From: Pseudomonadota bacterium
GTDB taxonomy: Bacteria > Pseudomonadota > Gammaproteobacteria > Burkholderiales > Burkholderiaceae_C
DNA length: 64,000 nucleotides
NCBI GenBank assembly: GCA_018241225.1
Contig: JAFEEG010000010.1
Span: 1 to 64,000, forward strand
Direction of reading: 5' to 3'
Position numbers and translations under genes: made by a program. The notes under the pieces are model-generated. The model did no database searches and had not been told where the DNA came from. It worked only from the letters and a program-made list of their open reading frames with translations. This document shows positions 46,661 to 55,269 of this stretch, one piece after another; position 1 is the stretch's first letter; every line of letters starts with the position of its first letter.

Positions 46661-47395
46661 GTGAACACAAGCACATCCCCCACCAGGATCGCCCTGGTCA
46701 CCGGCGCGGGCAGCGGCATCGGCCGCGCCGTCGCAACGGCCTTGCTCGACGACGGCTGGAGCGTGGTGCTCGCCGGCCGACGCGCCGAGCCCTTGCAGGC
46801 GTTGGCAGCGCAGGCCGTGGCGTGCGGCCAGGTGGCACTGGCCGTGCCCACCGACGTGACCTCGCCGGAGAGCGTGGATGCGCTCTTTGCCACCATCGAG
46901 CAGCGCCTGGGCCGCCTGGACCTGCTGTTCAACAACGCCGGCGTGAACGCACCGGCGGTGCCGATGGATGAGCTGCCGCTCGAGAAATGGTTCAGCGTGC
47001 TCAACACCAACGTCACCGGCGTGTTCCTGTGCGCACGCGCGGCCTTCGGCTTGATGCGACGGCAGTCGCCGCAAGGCGGGCGCATCATCAACAACGGCTC
47101 GGTGTCGGCCACCACGCCGCGGCCCTTCACCGCGCCCTACACCGCCAGCAAGCATGCGGTGAGCGGGCTGACCAAGTCGATCGCGCTGGACGGCCGCGCC
47201 TTCAACATCGTGGCCAGCCAGATCGACATCGGCAACGCGTTGACGGAGTTGTCCGAGCGCATGACCCGCGGCGTGCTCCAGGCCAACGGCAGCACCGCGC
47301 CCGAACCCATGATGGACGCCAGGCACGTGGCCGATGCCGTGCGCCACATCGCCGCACTGCCGCACTGCCGCTGGGCGCCAACGTTCTCAACATGA
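46661..47395 (+). pseudogene. Short-chain dehydrogenase with C-terminal frameshift
   Basis: The SDR fold is clear: cofactor motif [21 protein letters not shown], the catalytic serine in [12 protein letters not shown], and YTASKHA with the Tyr-Lys pair. AGGAG eight bases before the GTG at 46661 sets the start. Near 47354-47369 the octamer GCACTGCC occurs twice in tandem; one copy removed restores a reading frame that ends at 47436 with [20 protein letters not shown], the expected family C-terminus. As it stands the protein ends early with about a dozen unrelated residues (244 residues in all). The catalytic core is intact, so some activity may remain. It is a recent slippage event or a sequencing error. 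Confidence 0.85.
47354..47369 (+). repeat. 8-bp tandem duplication GCACTGCC x2 causing a frameshift
   Basis: Two adjacent copies of GCACTGCC (47354-47361, 47362-47369) near the 3' end of the SDR gene shift the frame by eight bases. Deleting one copy joins the SDR frame to the conserved C-terminal codons that end at 47436. Confidence 0.85.
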
Positions 47396-47480
47396 CCGTC
47401 ATGGCCAGCGCCATGCCTTTGGTCGGCCGCGGCTGAGCGGCCCCCGCCAGCCCACCACCCCCAAGCAAGAGGAGACAAGC

Positions 47481-48458
47481 ATGCAACCCACTTCCCTGTT
47501 CAGGACCCTGGCCGCCGCGGCCTGCCTGGCCGTGCTGCCAGCGCTGGCGCCGGCGCAGCAGGCCTACCCGGCCCGCCCCATCAAGATCATCGTACCGGCC
47601 CCGCCCGGCGGCGCGATCGACATCATCGCCCGCGTCGTGGGCGAGAAGATGGCCACTTCGATGGGCCAGCCCGTGGTAGTGGACAACCGGCCCGGCGCCT
47701 CCAACAACCTGGGCACCGACCTGCTGGCCAAGTCGCCGGCCGACGGCTACACCATCGGCATCGTGGGCGGCAGCCACAACATCAACAAGTACCTGTTCAA
47801 GAACCTGGGCTGGGACCCGGAGAAGAGCTTCGAGCCCATCGTCTATACGCATGTGGTTCCGCTGGTGTTTGCCGTCAACCTCCAGGTTCCGGCCAAGACG
47901 CTGCCCGAACTGGTCGCCTGGATGAAAGCCAACCCCGACAAGGCCAAGGTCGCGACATCGGGCCGCGGCAGCGCGCAGGAGATGGCAGCCGAGATGTTCC
48001 GCATGGCCAGCAAGACGGACATGCTGCTGGTGCCCTACAAGGGCTCCTCGGCCGCACACCCGGACCTGCTGGGCGGGCGGACCGTGCTGTACATCGACAC
48101 CATCAGCGCCATCCTGCCGCAGGTGAAGGGCGGCACAGTGCGCGCGGTCGCCGTGTCCACGCTCAAGCGGACCTCGGCGCTGCCTGACGTGCCCACCGCG
48201 GACGAACAGGGCCTCAAGGGCTATGACGCCAACTCGAATGGCGGCTTCCTCGCGCCCGCCGGCACGCCCAAGCCGATCATTGCCAAGCTCAATGCCGAGA
48301 TCAACGCGGCCCTGAAGCTGCCCGACGTGCGCGCCAAGCTCGAGGCTGCGGGCATCGAGGTGCAAGGTGGCACGCCGCAGGAGTACGCTGCGCTGATCAA
48401 GTCCGACCTGGCCAAGTGGGGCAGGGTGGTCAAGGAAGCGGGAATCGAAGCCGAGTAG
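47481..48458 (+). CDS. Bug/TctC-family periplasmic binding protein (second)
   Basis: A 325-residue secreted protein with a signal peptide (LFRTLAAAACLAVLPALAPAQQ) and Bug features: IKIIVPAPPGGAIDIIARVVG, DNRPGASNNLGTDLLAKSPADGYTIGIVG and VPYKGSSAAHPDLLGGRTVLYID. GAGGAG lies seven bases before the ATG. It ends the catabolic cluster. Its GGAID loop differs from the first Bug protein, suggesting a different ligand. A GC hairpin (CCCGCGGGC/GCCCACGGG) follows the stop. Confidence 0.9.
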   Translation: MQPTSLFRTLAAAACLAVLPALAPAQQAYPARPIKIIVPAPPGGAIDIIARVVGEKMATSMGQPVVVDNRPGASNNLGTDLLAKSPADGYTIGIVGGSHNINKYLFKNLGWDPEKSFEPIVYTHVVPLVFAVNLQVPAKTLPELVAWMKANPDKAKVATSGRGSAQEMAAEMFRMASKTDMLLVPYKGSSAAHPDLLGGRTVLYIDTISAILPQVKGGTVRAVAVSTLKRTSALPDVPTADEQGLKGYDANSNGGFLAPAGTPKPIIAKLNAEINAALKLPDVRAKLEAAGIEVQGGTPQEYAALIKSDLAKWGRVVKEAGIEAE

Positions 48459-48519
48459 TGCCCGCGGGCGTAGCCCACGGGTCAAGGGTCAGCGTTGAAG
48501 AGAGCCAGCAGGACCAGGG

Positions 48520-48690
48520 TCAGCCGGCGCAATCGCCGGCGTCCTTGATGATCTTCGCCCAACGCGCCTTCTCGGTCTCGAGGAACCTTTGACCCGTCGG
48601 GTCGAGCCTCTCGTCGGAGACCACGGTTGCATTGAAATCAGCGAGGCCTGCCTCTGCCAGAGTTGGCGCATCCTTCAAAGCGGGCAGCCA
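48520..48690 (-). pseudogene. Remnant of a Bug/TctC-family binding protein
   Basis: The minus-strand frame encodes LKDAPTLAEAGLADFNATVV, typical of the Bug C-terminal region, then jumps to TEKARWAKIIKDAGDCAG, the usual extreme C-terminus. About 50 residues that normally separate these are missing and there is no signal peptide or N-terminal domain. It is a decayed, internally deleted fragment. Confidence 0.65.
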
Positions 48691-48769
48691 ACCTTGTCGG
48701 CAGCGCCGCCTCAGTCTTCTGGATGGCGGCAATCGAAAGCCAACGGTCGAGCTCAATCATCAATGCGCG

Positions 48770-49096
48770 TCAATGAGCGTCGATGGGCTCTTCGCGGGGC
48801 TCGGCGACGCGTAGGTCGTCCCACCAGGCGAGCAGTCGTTTGAATTCACCGCCGAACCCGATCTTGAGCAACTCTTCATAGATGACTGAGCAGGTCGCTG
48901 CTTCGCCCAGATCGAGCAGGCGTTCGTTGGCGGCTTGCTCACACCGGAGATAGGCCGTCTTCAGGCTCCTCACATCGCGGTCGATGGCCGCGTAGTTGCT
49001 TTCCGGTGTCTGCGCGTGCGCAATCGAGGCAGAGGTCGCTAGCAGAATGGAGGCAGCCATGGTGGCGGCGACGGTCAAACTACGATGATTGGTCAT
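48770..49096 (-). CDS. Small secreted hypothetical protein
   Basis: A 108-residue protein with an N-terminal signal peptide (VAATMAASILLATSASIAHAQ) and a helical mature part containing two cysteines (TAYLRCEQAANERLL and ATCSVIYEELL) that could form a disulfide. I recognise no family. The start at 49096 gives a normal signal peptide. It follows the lipoprotein-like gene by 54 bases on the same strand. Confidence 0.6.
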   Translation of the reverse strand: MTNHRSLTVAATMAASILLATSASIAHAQTPESNYAAIDRDVRSLKTAYLRCEQAANERLLDLGEAATCSVIYEELLKIGFGGEFKRLLAWWDDLRVAEPREEPIDAH

Positions 49097-49150
49097 TGAG
49101 CCTCCGATGGCAGCCCCCGTCAAACATTCAGCCTGAAGCTGCGACTAACC

Positions 49151-49468
49151 TCAGTTCAAAGACACGTTGTGGTATCCGCCCAGCTCGGTTCGACGAAAGG
49201 CGCCCACGGACACGCGCTGGTCCTCCAGGTCCTTGAAGTGCACAACAATCTGGGAGTGATCGCGTTCCCAGCACCCCCGCAGTGAGGTACCGTCCAGGCC
49301 AGTGAGATAGGCCACATGGGCCGGCGCGGTGCAGGTGCCCACGTCGTCGGTCAGGGCCAACTCGCTGCCTTGGTCGCCAGTCGCCAGGAAGGTGATGCTG
49401 GGATGCACATTGCACGCTGCGATGGCAACGCAAACTGTGACGAGGACAGGGGCTTGCAAGTTACTCAT
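49151..49468 (-). CDS. Small lipoprotein-like hypothetical protein
   Basis: A 105-residue protein starting MSNLQAPVLVTVCVAIAACNV, where AIAAC resembles a lipobox with the acylated cysteine near residue 19. The mature part is short and beta-rich (RDHSQIVVHFKDLEDQRVSV) with two further cysteines. No family recognised. Upstream (49469-49744) I see no gene. Confidence 0.5.
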   Translation of the reverse strand: MSNLQAPVLVTVCVAIAACNVHPSITFLATGDQGSELALTDDVGTCTAPAHVAYLTGLDGTSLRGCWERDHSQIVVHFKDLEDQRVSVGAFRRTELGGYHNVSLN

Positions 49469-49744
49469 GACGCAACCCTCCAGTCGAAAGGCCAAGTCGA
49501 TGTGCAGGCAACAAGAAGACAAGTGCACTCAGGAGAATCGCCTTGTCTCCGATGTCGCAACCCGGATGGGCTCTACGTGGAGATCCGGCTGATTTCGAGT
49601 GCACTGATGCTACGAAGCGCGTTCGTGCATGTCATCTCCAACATAAGTGATAGGTGCTAATGTCAAGAGCCGACTTCTTGCCTTGTCTATTGCGCAATGC
49701 CGGGGACACGCTGAAGGCCAAAGCTGGCTCACACGCAGGTCGAC

Positions 49745-50743
49745 TTACTCGACCGTTCGGGTGGCCAGCGTCGCCAATTCGCGTGGGACAGGGATACCAA
49801 TCTCGCGCGCGGTCTTCAGGTTGATCACCAAGTCTCGGGTGGCAATCACCTCTACTGCCAGATCGCTAGGCTTGGCGCCCTTGAGGATGCGATCCACGTA
49901 CGCGGGAACGCGCGACCAGGTGTCGTCAACCTTGGTGCCGTAGCTCAGCACGCCACCGGCATCTGCCGAGCCCGCGGAAAATAGCGTGGGCAGGCCTCGG
50001 GACGTGGCCAATTGTGCGATGCGCTTTCTGTGTGCAATGGCCACGGGCACCTCTAGGGCGAGGACAGCTTGCGCCCCCGCGGCCTCCATCGCCGCAAAGC
50101 TTGCTTCCAGATCCGGTGTCGGCGAGCGCAGTTTGAGCACTTGGGGCGCAATGCCCATTGCCTTGGCAGCCGCCACGTTGCCGTGCTCGATGGGCGCCAG
50201 GCCACTCGCGTCTGCACCGGGAATGTCAGCGTCGCTGACGATGGCCAGCCTCTCCAGGCCGGGCATCAGCATCCTCAGGAGCGCTATCTGCCGCGCAGCT
50301 TGCTGCGGGTCGTGGTTGGTGATTCCCGTGGCATTGCCGCCCGGTCGGTCCAGGGATTGGACAAAGCCAACGGCGACCGGGTCGGCCACGATGGCAAAGA
50401 CTATGGGGATTTGTTGGGTCGCCCGGATGGCAGCGCTCGTCGATGGCCCCCCAAAGGTGGCGATGGCGTCCACGCCTTGCACCACGAGATCCTCCGCAAG
50501 CGCGGGCAAGCGGTCCAGATGACCTTGAGCGAATCGGCTTTCATAGACGATTTCGGTGCCCTCGTGGTAGCCGATCTGTTCAAACGCGCGATGCACGGCC
50601 AGCAACGCGGGATTGTTGTCCGGGCTGCCATTGATGAGCATTCCAAGCCTGGGCACGCGCGCAGTCTGAGACAGCGACTGGGGGCTGATCCAGGCAATGC
50701 TTATCGAAACAAGGGTTCTGCGGATAAAGCACCTGCGGTCCAT
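49745..50743 (-). CDS. ABC transporter substrate-binding protein (ABC_sub_bind family)
   Basis: A 332-residue exported protein with an arginine-rich leader (MDRRCFIRRTLVSISIAWIS), possibly Tat-type. Features of the TrpX/YnfA-like DUF534 family include PRLGMLINGSPDNNPALLAVH, VDAIATFGGPSTSAAIRATQQIPIVFAIVADPVAVGFV and RPGGNATGIT. GGAG lies close before the ATG at 50743. No permease or ATPase is adjacent. Members bind amino acids or small organics. Confidence 0.83.
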   Translation of the reverse strand: MDRRCFIRRTLVSISIAWISPQSLSQTARVPRLGMLINGSPDNNPALLAVHRAFEQIGYHEGTEIVYESRFAQGHLDRLPALAEDLVVQGVDAIATFGGPSTSAAIRATQQIPIVFAIVADPVAVGFVQSLDRPGGNATGITNHDPQQAARQIALLRMLMPGLERLAIVSDADIPGADASGLAPIEHGNVAAAKAMGIAPQVLKLRSPTPDLEASFAAMEAAGAQAVLALEVPVAIAHRKRIAQLATSRGLPTLFSAGSADAGGVLSYGTKVDDTWSRVPAYVDRILKGAKPSDLAVEVIATRDLVINLKTAREIGIPVPRELATLATRTVE

Positions 50744-51258
50744 GGCCTGCTCCTGGTTGTCCTCGGGTCTCGATAAGGAAAGCAACTGCCTGGCGCTTAC
50801 GCGCCATTGGCTACCCAAGGGCCTCGCGGTGCATCACCCACCTGGGGGTTGAAATGGAAACGGGCAAGCGATGGCATCAATGCCCGCCGTGGGGGTGGTC
50901 CGGCAACGCTCAATGCGCGCTCAGCAGCCGCAGGACGGCAGCGAAAGCAGACATCCAACCGCTGATCGTCAAGCATCTGTTTTCCAGCGCGAACCGGACA
51001 TTCGGCGCCCAGCAAAGCTAGCGGCAAGGAAAGCGCTCTGGCGGCCAAGCCTCCTTGCCCCGCCAGTCGGGGCTTTTTTGCGTCTGGACGCCTCGCAGTC
51101 ACCGCTCGCTGTGTAGCGTTGTCGATACGGCCACTCGGCGTGCGCGATTGTTTCCATTGGCGAGACAGACATACTCCACAAGAGGGATTTATTCGCCGGG
51201 GCGCAGGAGGCACACTTCGTGCCCAAATACACCAATAACGCCAGCAGGAAGCACGACC
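50744..51258. other. 515-base gap with an orphan terminator
   Basis: No convincing coding frame is present on either strand. The gap contains a complete rho-independent terminator on the plus strand (51057-51079) with no gene ahead of it. The last 60 bases are the leader of the DUF3047 gene. It may hold an unannotated small RNA or the ruins of a gene. Confidence 0.5.
51057..51079 (+). terminator. Rho-independent terminator without an obvious upstream gene
   Basis: GCCCCG (51057-51062) and CGGGGC (51068-51073) form a stem with a five-base loop, followed by six thymines (51074-51079). Confidence 0.75.
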
Positions 51259-52110
51259 ATGGCCACATACCGCCAGCCTTTCGATTCTTCCGCCCTGGCG
51301 TTGCCCGGACGCCTCATGTGCTGGCTGGCGATGCCGCTGCTGGCCGCCGCCGTCGTGGGCGCGCCCACTGCGCGTGCCGAAGAGGCAGCCCCGACGACGC
51401 TCACGTCCTTTGCCACCGCCCAGGGTACGCAGCCGCCGGCTGCCTGGCATTTCGCCACGCTGCCCGGCAAGACGCCCACCCACTTCGAGGTAACGCAACT
51501 GGACGGCCACAAGGTGCTCAAGGTCGAAGCCAACGATTCGTACGGCAATCTGGTGCATCGGGTCCAGGTGCCGCTCGATGCTTCCGCTTCGCTTTCGTGG
51601 CGCTGGCGCGTGGACAAGTTCATCGACGGGGCCGACCTGCACGCGCGTGCCGGCGACGACGGAGCGGCCAAGCTCTGCGTGTTCTTCAACCTGCCCACGG
51701 ATCGGCTGCCGGTCAGCGAGCAACTGCGCCTGGCCGCGGCGCGCAAGTTGTCGGGCGAAGACGTGCCCAGCGAAACCCTGTGCTATGTGTGGGACGCCAA
51801 GGCGCCGGTGGGCGAAACCGTGGTCAACGCCTTCACGCGCCGCATCCGCATGATGGTGCTGCGCTCGGGGCCTTCCAGCAGCCCGGGCGGCTGGGCGATG
51901 GAGCAGCGCAACCTGCTGGCGGACTACCGCCGCGCCTTCGGCGACGAGGCGGCGGGTGCCACGCCCGACATCATCGCCATTGCCGTCTCGGCCGATGCCG
52001 ACAACACGCACGGCAGTGGCCTGTCCTACTTCACGGACCTCAGCCTTGGCGCCTCGACCGGACTGCGTGCCCAGAACGCGGCGCCAAAGGAAAAAGGCAC
52101 GGCGGAATAG
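51259..52110 (+). CDS. Exported DUF3047-family protein
   Basis: A 283-residue protein with a signal peptide (MCWLAMPLLAAAVVGAPTARAEE). The mature part matches DUF3047: SLSWRWRVDKFIDGADLHARAGDDGAAKLCVFFNLP, then LCYVWDAK and a closing SYFTDLSLG. The family is periplasmic and of unknown function. GGAAG lies ten bases before the ATG. Six bases separate it from the next gene. Confidence 0.78.
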   Translation: MATYRQPFDSSALALPGRLMCWLAMPLLAAAVVGAPTARAEEAAPTTLTSFATAQGTQPPAAWHFATLPGKTPTHFEVTQLDGHKVLKVEANDSYGNLVHRVQVPLDASASLSWRWRVDKFIDGADLHARAGDDGAAKLCVFFNLPTDRLPVSEQLRLAAARKLSGEDVPSETLCYVWDAKAPVGETVVNAFTRRIRMMVLRSGPSSSPGGWAMEQRNLLADYRRAFGDEAAGATPDIIAIAVSADADNTHGSGLSYFTDLSLGASTGLRAQNAAPKEKGTAE

Positions 52111-52116
52111 CCACGC

Positions 52117-52779
52117 GTGAAGGTCCTGATCCTTGGAGCAAGCGGCATGGTGGGGCAGGGCGTGCTGCGCGAGTGCCTGCGCGACGCCCTGGTGCGCAAG
52201 GTGGTGTGCATCGGACGCGCCCCGCTCGATCAGCAAGACCCAAAGCTTGTCCAGGTCGTTCGTGCAGACTTGTTCGATCTGAGCGGCGCCGAAGACCAGT
52301 TGCGCGATGTCGATGCATGCTTCTATTGCCTGGGTGTGTCGTCTGCGGGCCTGAGCGAGCAGGCGTACCGGCGCCTGACCTACGACCTCACCGTCTCCGT
52401 CGCGTCCACATTGGTCCGGCTCAATTCCGGCATGACCTTCGTGTACGTCTCGGGCGCGGGCACCGACAGCACCGAGCGCGGGAAGACGATGTGGGCGCGC
52501 GTGAAGGGAGCCACCGAGAACGCGCTGTTGCGCATGCCGTTCAAGGCCGCCTACATGCTGCGCCCTGGCGTCATCCTGCCAATGGACGGGATCAAGTCCA
52601 AGACGCGCAGCTACCGGGTTCTCTACAACGTCCTCGGACCGTTGCTGCGCATGGTCCACCGGCTCAGTCCAGGCTCCATGACCACCACCAGGCAGCTTGG
52701 GCTGGCGATGCTGCACCTGGCGCGCGCCGGTGCTGCGGTGGTCATTCTCGATGGGCGGGCCATCAATGAAGTGGCTTGA
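52117..52779 (+). CDS. NAD(P)-binding oxidoreductase-like protein (atypical SDR)
   Basis: A 220-residue Rossmann protein: MKVLILGASGMVGQGVLRE is the dinucleotide loop, then VDACFYCLGVSSAGLSEQAY and FVYVSGAGTDSTERGKTMWARVKGATENAL. It resembles HTATIP2/epimerase-like proteins whose activity is poorly known. The start is GTG at 52117. Its end overlaps the PagL gene start by 14 bases. Confidence 0.8.
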   Translation: MKVLILGASGMVGQGVLRECLRDALVRKVVCIGRAPLDQQDPKLVQVVRADLFDLSGAEDQLRDVDACFYCLGVSSAGLSEQAYRRLTYDLTVSVASTLVRLNSGMTFVYVSGAGTDSTERGKTMWARVKGATENALLRMPFKAAYMLRPGVILPMDGIKSKTRSYRVLYNVLGPLLRMVHRLSPGSMTTTRQLGLAMLHLARAGAAVVILDGRAINEVA

Positions 52780-53335
52780 TGTCACCGCGCCGCTGGTCTT
52801 GGCCGTGGCTGGCGCGCTGCCCTTGCCAGCCGCCGCGCAGGCGGCATACCCGGATCGAACAATGGGCGCCTACGGCGAAGTCGGCGCCACCATGCATGGC
52901 CATGACAACACGAGCGCCTTGGCCGTGGGTGTGCAGTTGCCCTGGGCCCCGAGCGAGTCCCTGCGCAGCGGCCCGGCCTCGCTCTATTGGGACTTGTTCG
53001 TCGCCAACTGGCGGGCGATTCAAGTCGAGGGCCACGGCAACTTCGCGCAGGTCGGCGCCGTTGCCACCTTGCGCTACCGCCTTGGCCAGGGCAACTCGCC
53101 CTGGTTCGGCGAAGCCGGCTTCGGCGGCACCCTGATGGACCGGCCCTATCACAGCGTGGTGCGCAAGTTCAGCACCTCCTTCCAGTTCACCGAGGCGCTG
53201 GCCGTGGGCTACAGCTTCGGCGCGGGTGGCATGCAGGAACTCTCGCTTCGCATACAGCACTTTTCCAACGCGAACATCAAGCAGCCCAACCCCGGCGAGA
53301 CCTTTGCGCGCGTGCGCTACGCCTATCGCTTCTAG
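52766..53335 (+). CDS. pagL: Lipid A 3-O-deacylase, PagL-like
   Basis: A 189-residue outer-membrane barrel protein with a signal peptide (LVLAVAGALPLPAAAQA) and a terminal phenylalanine. The PagL active-site pattern is seen in LRIQHFSNANIKQPNPGETF: His and Ser (HFS), the SNAN turn and a downstream Glu. PagL removes a 3-hydroxyacyl chain from lipid A, softening immune detection and altering the outer membrane. Coupled to the oxidoreductase gene ahead. Confidence 0.85.
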   Translation: MKWLDVTAPLVLAVAGALPLPAAAQAAYPDRTMGAYGEVGATMHGHDNTSALAVGVQLPWAPSESLRSGPASLYWDLFVANWRAIQVEGHGNFAQVGAVATLRYRLGQGNSPWFGEAGFGGTLMDRPYHSVVRKFSTSFQFTEALAVGYSFGAGGMQELSLRIQHFSNANIKQPNPGETFARVRYAYRF

Positions 53336-53353
53336 GGGGCGTGGCCTCGGCCT

Positions 53354-53650
53354 TTACTCGAGCTGCGCGAAGTCCGAGTCGCCGCTGTGCGGTCGCGCCA
53401 GCCAGTCGGCCACCCATTCTTCGACACGTGCGTTGACCCGTGCCACGGCCGCGGCACGGTCTTGCCCGCACAGCGTGAGCACCAGCCTGCAGCGCATCGT
53501 CTGGCCTTCCCAGACCTCGGCCACGCCGCCGAATTCGCCGGCGGCGTCGGGCCCGAGCTTGAGCTCCAGGCGCCAGCCCGGGGGCAGGGTTGCGCGTGCG
53601 TCGCCTTGTTGCGGCTGTTGCTTGTTGTAGTGGTCGTTGTTGTCTGGCAA
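53354..53650 (-). CDS. Hypothetical protein
   Basis: A 98-residue soluble protein: a polar N-terminus (MPDNNDHYNKQQPQQGD), a beta-rich core (GWRLELKLGPDAAGEFGGVAEVWEG, MRCRLVLTL) and a C-terminal amphipathic helix (AVARVNARVEEWVADWLARP). I recognise no family. It is convergent with pagL. Confidence 0.55.
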   Translation of the reverse strand: MPDNNDHYNKQQPQQGDARATLPPGWRLELKLGPDAAGEFGGVAEVWEGQTMRCRLVLTLCGQDRAAAVARVNARVEEWVADWLARPHSGDSDFAQLE

Positions 53651-53811
53651 GTAGGGCGTCCTCTTGGCACCGAGGGAGGGCGAACTTTACGCGAGATGGG
53701 CACGGCTTCAAGCCAACCCCTGCAGCATGGACAAGCTTGCATGCCCCGGCCGATGGGCCCACGATGGTTTTTCGGCCACCCCAGCCGTGAACAAGGAAAG
53801 GAGACCGGGCC

Positions 53812-54045
53812 GTGCCCATGGAACTGCTGCGGCGCCTGGCCAGCCAGGAGCTGCCCACGGCGCTCTATGCGCCCTACGACATCGATCGCCTGCGTGTGCT
53901 TCGTGCGGCCGAGCTGGTCGATGCCCTCATCCCGCCGGTCGAATCGCTGGAAGGCGGCGCGCAGGTGCACAAGGCCGCACAGGTGCTGTCGATCACACCC
54001 AAGGGGCGCCTTGCCCTTGCCGACGAGACCGAGATTGCCGGCTGA
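53812..54045 (+). CDS. Small hypothetical protein
   Basis: A 77-residue protein starting at GTG 53812 (or ATG 53818; AAGGAG lies a few bases ahead). The sequence LLRRLASQELPTALYAPYDIDRLRVLRAAELVDALIPPV suggests a helical fold; the second half (GAQVHKAAQVLSITPKGRLALAD) ends like a winged-helix wing. No family recognised. Confidence 0.5.
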   Translation: MPMELLRRLASQELPTALYAPYDIDRLRVLRAAELVDALIPPVESLEGGAQVHKAAQVLSITPKGRLALADETEIAG

Positions 54046-54241
54046 ACAAGGCATCGGGCGGCCTCTTCAGCCTGGCAGCGACGAGCCACCGCCCGAGCCC
54101 GTTCCGGGACAGGACGATCCCGACCCCCAGCCGGCCAAGCCCGTCGCGCCTGGCACCGAAGACGAACCCGGGCCCCAGTCACCCGATGCATGTCAGACAA
54201 ATCCGACGTGCGCTGACACCCTTTTGGCGGACAGCGGCTGA
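54035..54241 (+). CDS. Proline-rich small protein, possible
   Basis: An open frame overlapping the previous stop encodes about 68 residues rich in Pro, Asp and Glu (GQDDPDPQPAKPVAPGTEDEPG) from a TTG at 54035. Such acidic proline-rich short proteins are common as hypotheticals in this family of bacteria, but start and translation are uncertain. Confidence 0.3.
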   Translation: MPAEQGIGRPLQPGSDEPPPEPVPGQDDPDPQPAKPVAPGTEDEPGPQSPDACQTNPTCADTLLADSG

Positions 54242-54342
54242 ACACTGCGGCTGACGATGCGAGCCGTTGGGCGCTGCTGCCGAAATTTCCCGCCCGGAGT
54301 TACACCTTGCATACGGGATCTTCCCGCGCAGGAGACACAGCC

Positions 54343-54531
54343 ATGAACGGGCACGACAAGAACAACTGGGGCCAATCACAACAAGAAGCCGACGCCTTCG
54401 GCTGGCGCTATTGCTACGAATGCGTCAGTCCCTTCTCGAGCTCGAGGCTGAGGGTGCCGGGCGAGTCCGAGGCGTACTTCTGGTACTTGCTGGGCTACCG
54501 GGTCCACCGGCTGCTCGAACGCACGCCCTGA
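54343..54531 (+). CDS. Small hypothetical protein
   Basis: A 62-residue protein, MNGHDKNNWGQSQQEADAFG at its start, with two cysteines (RYCYECVSPF). AGGAG lies nine bases before the ATG, which supports translation. No family recognised. Confidence 0.5.
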   Translation: MNGHDKNNWGQSQQEADAFGWRYCYECVSPFSSSRLRVPGESEAYFWYLLGYRVHRLLERTP

Positions 54532-54551
54532 GGGCTGCCGGGAGTGTGGTC

Positions 54552-54674
54552 ATGTTCATCCGACTTCTCACCGTGCCGCGAATCCCCGACCGCCGCGTCA
54601 TCATTGCCTGCATCCGCGCCTGCGTCTGGGCGGATGTGGAGGGTCGCCCCTTCTGTCCGCTGCCGTGGAACTGA
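54552..54674 (+). CDS. Very short possible protein
   Basis: Forty residues (MFIRLLTVPRIPDRRVIIACIRACVW at the start) preceded by GGGAG at about eight bases. Nothing else supports it; it could be leader sequence. Confidence 0.25.
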   Translation: MFIRLLTVPRIPDRRVIIACIRACVWADVEGRPFCPLPWN

Positions 54675-54691
54675 AGCCTCGCCGGCCCGCT

Positions 54692-55195
54692 TCAAGGGTG
54701 CAGGCTGCGGTGATGCTCCACCAGCGCGTCCAGCGCATGCTCGGCCGCGGCCTCGCGCACTTCGTTGCGCTCACCGCTGAACACGCGGGTCTCGGTAAAG
54801 GCCTGCTCGGTGAGCGGGCCGGTGCGAAATACCCAGGCAAAGCACTGCGTACCGGGTTCCAGCTCGGGGTTGTCGGCCTGCGGCTGTGCGATGCCGGTGT
54901 TGGCAATGGCCACGTTCGCGTCGCTGCGGGCCAGGGCACCGCGCGCCATCTCCAGCGCCATGGCCTCGCTGGTCAGGCCATGCGCCTCGATGGTGGCGGG
55001 CTTGACGCCCAGGTGCTTGTGCTTGGCCTGCGGGCTGTACGCCACGAAGGCGCTCTCCAGCACGGCGCCCCCGCCGGGCTCATCGGCCAGGCGCGAGGCA
55101 ATCAGGCCGGCCGTGCAGGATTCGGCGGTCACCAGCACCAGGTGATGCGTCTGCAGGTAGTGGGCAACCTGCTGGCCGTCGATCGCGGTTTGCAT
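54692..55195 (-). CDS. pncC: Nicotinamide-nucleotide amidohydrolase (CinA C-terminal type)
   Basis: A 167-residue enzyme with the CinA C-terminal domain: VLVTAESCTAGLIASRLADEPGGG carries the catalytic serine, followed by GVKPATIEAHGLTSEAMALEMARGA and ANVAIANTGIAQPQADNPE. It deamidates NMN to NaMN in NAD salvage. It is the last gene of a minus-strand run that starts with the ArsR-type regulator, but a 74-base gap suggests it could also be separate. Confidence 0.88.
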   Translation of the reverse strand: MQTAIDGQQVAHYLQTHHLVLVTAESCTAGLIASRLADEPGGGAVLESAFVAYSPQAKHKHLGVKPATIEAHGLTSEAMALEMARGALARSDANVAIANTGIAQPQADNPELEPGTQCFAWVFRTGPLTEQAFTETRVFSGERNEVREAAAEHALDALVEHHRSLHP

Positions 55196-55269
55196 GGGTG
55201 GGCTCCTTTGCGTACAGCTCTGGAGCGCGACCTTATGCCCGGCGACCGTGCCGGCACTGTCGGACGATT

